Of a stretch of DNA of 64,000 nucleotides, positions 60,558 to 64,000 are shown piece after piece. How positions within the stretch are numbered: position 1 is the stretch's first letter; each line of letters begins with the position of its first letter. This stretch comes from Runella sp. SP2 (lineage in GTDB: Bacteria; Bacteroidota; Bacteroidia; Cytophagales; Spirosomataceae): contig NZ_CP031030.1 of assembly GCF_003711225.1 (NCBI RefSeq), positions 124,001 to 188,000 on the forward strand, read 5' to 3'. The notes under the pieces were generated by a model, which did no database searches, was not told the DNA's origin, and saw only the letters and a program-made list of their open reading frames with translations. A program made the position numbers and the translations under genes.

Positions 60558-62335
60558 TAGTATCGTTTTCCTTTCAAGTCAATGAGTTCAATTAGCTGCC
60601 CGTCAGCTTTCTTCAATCGTATCTTATTCACGTTGACGGTATCCAACTTTTGCACAAAGATACGGTCTTTTGGTAGATACAGGTTAAAATATTGCGCATC
60701 GACCACCGAATATGGCAAATAAGTGCGGTCCATTGGGTTATCAAAATGCGCCATGGGAGCCGGCAAAAATACCGTATCTCCCTTCTGATAAAGCACTTTC
60801 GCTTTTTGCGCGGCGGCATAGTGAGGGTTGGGCTCGCGAGGAGTGTTTCGGTAGTTGTATTTTATTGAACGGTCGGCGTAAATTGTTTGAAGTGTTTGTA
60901 TCACAAAATACAATTGAATACCCAAAATGGCAGAGACAACCCACTTAATCGTCGTTTTTGACTCCCACAATTGCCACAAAACAATACTCGCTAAAATAGT
61001 CACGTAAGGAAACGAAAAACCCGAATAGCGCTGCATCAGGCCATAGGTATGACCGCTTCGGACGGCATTAAAAATCAAAAATGCGGTAGGGATAATGCCA
61101 ATAATAACCAAAAACCAAAGGTAGCTTTTGGCGAAATTTTTTGTTCGCAAAATCAACGTTTGAACAGCCAAATAGGTCATAAACAAAGCCATCGATAGCG
61201 ACCAAAAACCCAACGTATAGTCTTGGTATAAAGCTGCACTTGCGGCAAGAATGACCACTGAGGCAATGACCAACCATTGAGCAAACGGGTGTTTTTTCTG
61301 CGAAAAATGATAAGTAACCATCAGCAATACACCGATGAGCGTTGCTAATATCATGTTTTTTTTGCCTGCCAGATGCTCCGTCAATCCATTCGTAAACACC
61401 CATAAATCGCTAAACATGGGGATACTTTTCTGGACTACATTTCCAAAAGTAGCAGGAAGAATAATGCCGTATGGATTATTATACGGTCGGTTGAGCGCAC
61501 ATTCTAAATACACTTTGGTCTGGTGATTGAGGCTAAAAAGCGTGTTTTGCCCGCCACCATAAATAAACCACCACGCTAAAGTTGCAACGGCAAAAGCACC
61601 CGAAAAACTGAATGCAATCCAGCTCTTGAGTTTACGGACGCAGCAAAGCACGTACAAACCATGAGCAAGTAATACCGACGCCACTAGAAAATGGGAATAC
61701 AATCCCAGAAAGGCTGTGATTGCGTAACCAGCATACCATTTTAACGAAGGCTTGTTGGTGTTGTCAGCTTCCAAGGCACGGAGAAATAAGTAGGAAGCCA
61801 ATAACGTAAGAAAAAACGTGAGGGAATAATTGCGCGCTTGCTGGCTGTAAGCCACAAAAAAAGGCTCAATGGCCGCCAAAGCAGCAGCGGTGAAGGCCAA
61901 ACGCTCTGATTGAAAAAAGCGGCTGGTGAAAATAAACAATAGCCAGACTGTCAGGACGCTAAACAGGACGGACATCATTCGGGCTGAGAAATCCGAAATC
62001 CCGAAAACCTTCATCCAATGATGGAGCAGAAAATAATAAAACGGACTATTGCCAATGTCGCTGCGCGTCATGGCTTCGTAGTAGTCGGGAATTTTCTTTT
62101 CGTGCCAAAACTCTTCGTTGGTAAAGACCAATTTCCCTTTGTCAAAAACATCTTTTTGATTGGCTCCGTCAAGCACAATCCCTTGACTCACCACCATCGT
62201 TGATTTTTCATCGAAAAAAATACCGTGGGCATCGAGGTGATAAAGCCGTAAGCCAAGCGCCACTACAAGAATGACAAGAAGCAAAAAAGGGCTATAACTA
62301 CTAGAAGAGGTAGAATGTCGTTGATAGAATGTCAT
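60557..62335 (-). CDS. GT39/ArnT-like membrane glycosyltransferase
   Basis: A 592-residue inner-membrane enzyme of the dolichyl-phosphate-mannose-protein mannosyltransferase/ArnT type (PMT_2). About eleven hydrophobic helices, the first near LLLVILVVALGLRLYHL, and the loop motif FFDEKST with the catalytic-type Asp-Glu pair are visible, followed by SPFYYFLLHHWMKVFG and SVLFSVLTVW, as in the family. It would transfer a sugar from polyprenyl phosphate to a glycan or protein in the periplasm. The ATG at 62335 is chosen over a TTG at 62356, which lies on the promoter box. It probably leads the minus-strand operon that runs to about 51 kb. Confidence 0.88.
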   Translation of the reverse strand: MTFYQRHSTSSSSYSPFLLLVILVVALGLRLYHLDAHGIFFDEKSTMVVSQGIVLDGANQKDVFDKGKLVFTNEEFWHEKKIPDYYEAMTRSDIGNSPFYYFLLHHWMKVFGISDFSARMMSVLFSVLTVWLLFIFTSRFFQSERLAFTAAALAAIEPFFVAYSQQARNYSLTFFLTLLASYLFLRALEADNTNKPSLKWYAGYAITAFLGLYSHFLVASVLLAHGLYVLCCVRKLKSWIAFSFSGAFAVATLAWWFIYGGGQNTLFSLNHQTKVYLECALNRPYNNPYGIILPATFGNVVQKSIPMFSDLWVFTNGLTEHLAGKKNMILATLIGVLLMVTYHFSQKKHPFAQWLVIASVVILAASAALYQDYTLGFWSLSMALFMTYLAVQTLILRTKNFAKSYLWFLVIIGIIPTAFLIFNAVRSGHTYGLMQRYSGFSFPYVTILASIVLWQLWESKTTIKWVVSAILGIQLYFVIQTLQTIYADRSIKYNYRNTPREPNPHYAAAQKAKVLYQKGDTVFLPAPMAHFDNPMDRTYLPYSVVDAQYFNLYLPKDRIFVQKLDTVNVNKIRLKKADGQLIELIDLKGKRY

Positions 62336-62353
62336 AGTTGATAAATAGGCGCA

Positions 62354-62361
62354 CAAATTTA
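62354..62361 (-). promoter_or_regulatory. -7 promoter box of the second glycan operon
   Basis: Minus-strand TAAATTTG is a perfect TAnnTTTG match. It would start transcription near 62348, 13 bases before the ATG at 62335. No clear -33 element. Confidence 0.5.
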
Positions 62362-62441
62362 CTGAAAAAGATTTGGAACGAATGCTTTTGAGTTATTTAC
62401 TTTGCATTTAAAAGTACTTTTAATTTAAAAAAACAAAAGCC

Positions 62442-63857
62442 ATGAAAAATCCAATTATACACTGGTGGATTGCCGTCGCGTTTTTTTCCTATTTATATTA
62501 CAACCAAGAGCAAGGCTACAATACTGTCGTTTTTACAGTAATATTAACAGCACTGGTTTTACAAACACGCCCTACTCTGAAGACTCAAACAAACTGGTGG
62601 AAAAGTGCTGCGTTACAGTTGTTGGCCGCCGTTGGAGTAGCTTGGCACGGGCTTGGTTGGGGAAGTTTTTTGTACGTAATTTCTTTTTTTGTCTTTGTGG
62701 GCTTTACAATGGCTCCGCAAAGTACGGTCTTTGGTGCTTGGCTCAATGGGATTTTGAGCTCAATGGTGGTGGAGTTAGTTGGCTCTTTTGCTTCAATCAA
62801 GGCCGAAATAAAGGAGCTTTTTGCTCCGCTTCGACAGCATTATGGCCGAATAAAGCCTTCTATTTATCTTATGCCATTGTTGATAACAATCGGTTTTTAT
62901 GGATTATACTGTTGGGCAAATCCCGCTTTTTGGGTTGATTTTTCGTGGGCAGCCTTTGAGATAGACTTTTGGTTGGTCGGGTTTGTACTGATGGGGTTGA
63001 TTGGACTTTGTCCTCTTTTCTTTTTTGGAAGTGGCAAGTTGCCATTCACCGAATCGGTTTATCAAGAGAAAGTAGTACGGACAAAAAGCTCCAATCACCG
63101 TGCAGGAATCATTGCCCTAAAATACGAAAACCGACAGGGAGTTATCTTGTTTTTTATGCTCAATTTGCTCATTGTGATTTTTCTCCTCTTCAATGTGGCG
63201 CAGTTATTGCTTCCAAGTTTGCAGCAAGTCAAAGGGTTTTCGCAACAAGTTCACGAAGGTTTTAATGCCTTATTGGTGAGTATTGTGTCAGCGATGGCCC
63301 TGATTGTCTATTACTTTCGGGCTAACCAAAATTTTTATGCTCAAAATCGGCGTTTGTTGCAGTTGGCTTTTGTTTGGATTGTCCTCAACGCCGCCCTTGG
63401 GCTTTTTACTTGTTATAAAAACAGTTTGTATGTGGTGGCTTTTGGGTTAACTTTCAAGCGAATCGGTGTATATTTTGCCCTTGTAATGACCTTTGGCGGG
63501 CTGGTATTGACTTTCATTAAAATTAAATGGACAAAATCGACCGCCTATTTGGTTCGGCAAACAATGTGGGTGGTTTATCTAACAATTACCTTTTACTGCT
63601 TGTTTGACTGGAGTCGCATAATTACGTGGTACAATCTTACGTATGCGCAGGAACTTGACATGGACTATATTCAAACACTTGGGCCTACAAGATTGCCGTT
63701 GTTACAAGCCAAAGTTTTAGAAAATGATATTCGATTAGCACACTATAAACACCAAATACAGTCCGAAATTCAGACCCGCAAACAGGTACGGTGGGTCTTT
63801 GCTGATTGGCAATCGCGCAATTGGGACGACGAATGGCTCAGAAAAACATTGAAATAA
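62442..63857 (+). CDS. DUF4173-type membrane protein
   Basis: A 471-residue inner-membrane protein with about eleven hydrophobic helices that resembles the DUF4173/DUF4153 group. Characteristic-looking parts are the central RAGIIALKYENRQGVILFFMLNLLI-type segment (seen here as HRAGIIALKY), VHEGFNALLVSIV, YFRANQNFYAQN and a C-terminal soluble tail rich in charged residues that ends WDDEWLRKTLK. Its function is unknown. It is divergent from the GT39-like gene and separated from it by 106 bases. TTACTTTG around 62398 is a near match to a -7 box. Confidence 0.8.
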   Translation: MKNPIIHWWIAVAFFSYLYYNQEQGYNTVVFTVILTALVLQTRPTLKTQTNWWKSAALQLLAAVGVAWHGLGWGSFLYVISFFVFVGFTMAPQSTVFGAWLNGILSSMVVELVGSFASIKAEIKELFAPLRQHYGRIKPSIYLMPLLITIGFYGLYCWANPAFWVDFSWAAFEIDFWLVGFVLMGLIGLCPLFFFGSGKLPFTESVYQEKVVRTKSSNHRAGIIALKYENRQGVILFFMLNLLIVIFLLFNVAQLLLPSLQQVKGFSQQVHEGFNALLVSIVSAMALIVYYFRANQNFYAQNRRLLQLAFVWIVLNAALGLFTCYKNSLYVVAFGLTFKRIGVYFALVMTFGGLVLTFIKIKWTKSTAYLVRQTMWVVYLTITFYCLFDWSRIITWYNLTYAQELDMDYIQTLGPTRLPLLQAKVLENDIRLAHYKHQIQSEIQTRKQVRWVFADWQSRNWDDEWLRKTLK

Positions 63858-63953
63858 TGTTAGTCTTCCTTTGATAAATTACAGTATTTGGATAAGTGTT
63901 ACTGCTTTTCCATATTTGACAAAAATTTTAAAAACCCAATCGTTTCTATCAGT

Positions 63954-64000
63954 ATGAGTTTTCAAATCAAAGAACAACCCACTGTTTATGACGTCTGTAT
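63954..64000 (+). CDS. 5' end of an unidentified gene (partial)
   Basis: An ATG at 63954 opens a frame (MSFQIKEQPTVYDVC) that runs off the right edge. Only 15 codons are visible, so no family can be named and the frame itself is not certain. The 96 bases before it contain no perfect promoter box. Confidence 0.35.
   Translation, partial: MSFQIKEQPTVYDVC

Noticed and set aside
1-64000. tRNA, rRNA, insertion sequences or phage genes
   Set aside because: No cloverleaf-like segment, rRNA motif, transposase or integrase was recognised on reading; a covariance-model scan was not possible here.

Overview
The window looks like a chromosomal segment of a member of the Bacteroidota, most likely of the Cytophagales (genus not determinable by eye; a Runella-like organism is a guess). 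The grounds are repeated TAnnTTTG -7 promoter boxes, several with a TTG/TTTG element 18-20 nt upstream, weak or absent Shine-Dalgarno sequences, a type IX secretion (T9SS) C-terminal tail on a giant protein, three Wzi-type outer-membrane proteins, LytS/LytTR signalling, and exported PSD1/DUF1501 proteins. No rRNA, tRNA, CRISPR array, insertion sequence or phage gene was recognised.

Layout. (1) 1-4.2 kb: housekeeping and signalling genes on the plus strand: hslV, a LytS-type kinase with its LytTR regulator, pth and a small secreted protein. (2) 4.2-11.4 kb, minus strand: a GntP-type permease, then a run of three exported proteins (GH109-like oxidoreductase, a PSD1 protein with two CxxCH motifs, and a Tat-type DUF1501 protein), probably for uptake or processing of a sugar derivative. 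(3) 11.5-46.4 kb: a large exopolysaccharide/capsule locus. It holds two different priming phosphoglycosyltransferases (15.3 and 18.8 kb), three Wzi paralogs, sugar-nucleotide enzymes including a clear GDP-mannose 3,5-epimerase, about eight glycosyltransferases, FkbM and other methyltransferases, a Wzx-like flippase, a Wzy-like polymerase and, at the far end, a Wza-like SLBB export protein with a Wzz/GumC-like co-polymerase lacking a kinase domain. Most of the glycosyltransferase block (about 20.3-33.7 kb) reads as one minus-strand operon of 13 genes and is clearly more AT-rich than its surroundings. Inside this locus, just before the export genes, lie an exported CPHC thioredoxin-fold protein and a 1,696-residue cysteine-rich T9SS protein built from long, nearly identical repeats.

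(4) 46.4-62.3 kb, minus strand: a second glycan region. Its genes are an AlgX/AlgJ-like SGNH protein, a large membrane-anchored protein of unknown function, a DPM1-like GT2, an acyltransferase-3, two related multi-membrane proteins that look like an unrecognised GT-C-type family, a GT39-like enzyme, an epimerase-GT2 fusion, a transketolase split into two genes 4.8 kb apart, and a HepT/MntA toxin-antitoxin pair plus a coiled-coil protein in the middle. I infer that this region makes a nucleotide sugar, loads it on polyprenyl phosphate, transfers it in the periplasm and O-acylates the glycan. (5) 62.4-64 kb: a DUF4173-type membrane protein and the first codons of another gene, both plus strand.

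Several start codons were moved downstream from the longest open frame because the outermost codon was TTG or GTG, or because a promoter box lies too close to it; each case is explained in its entry.
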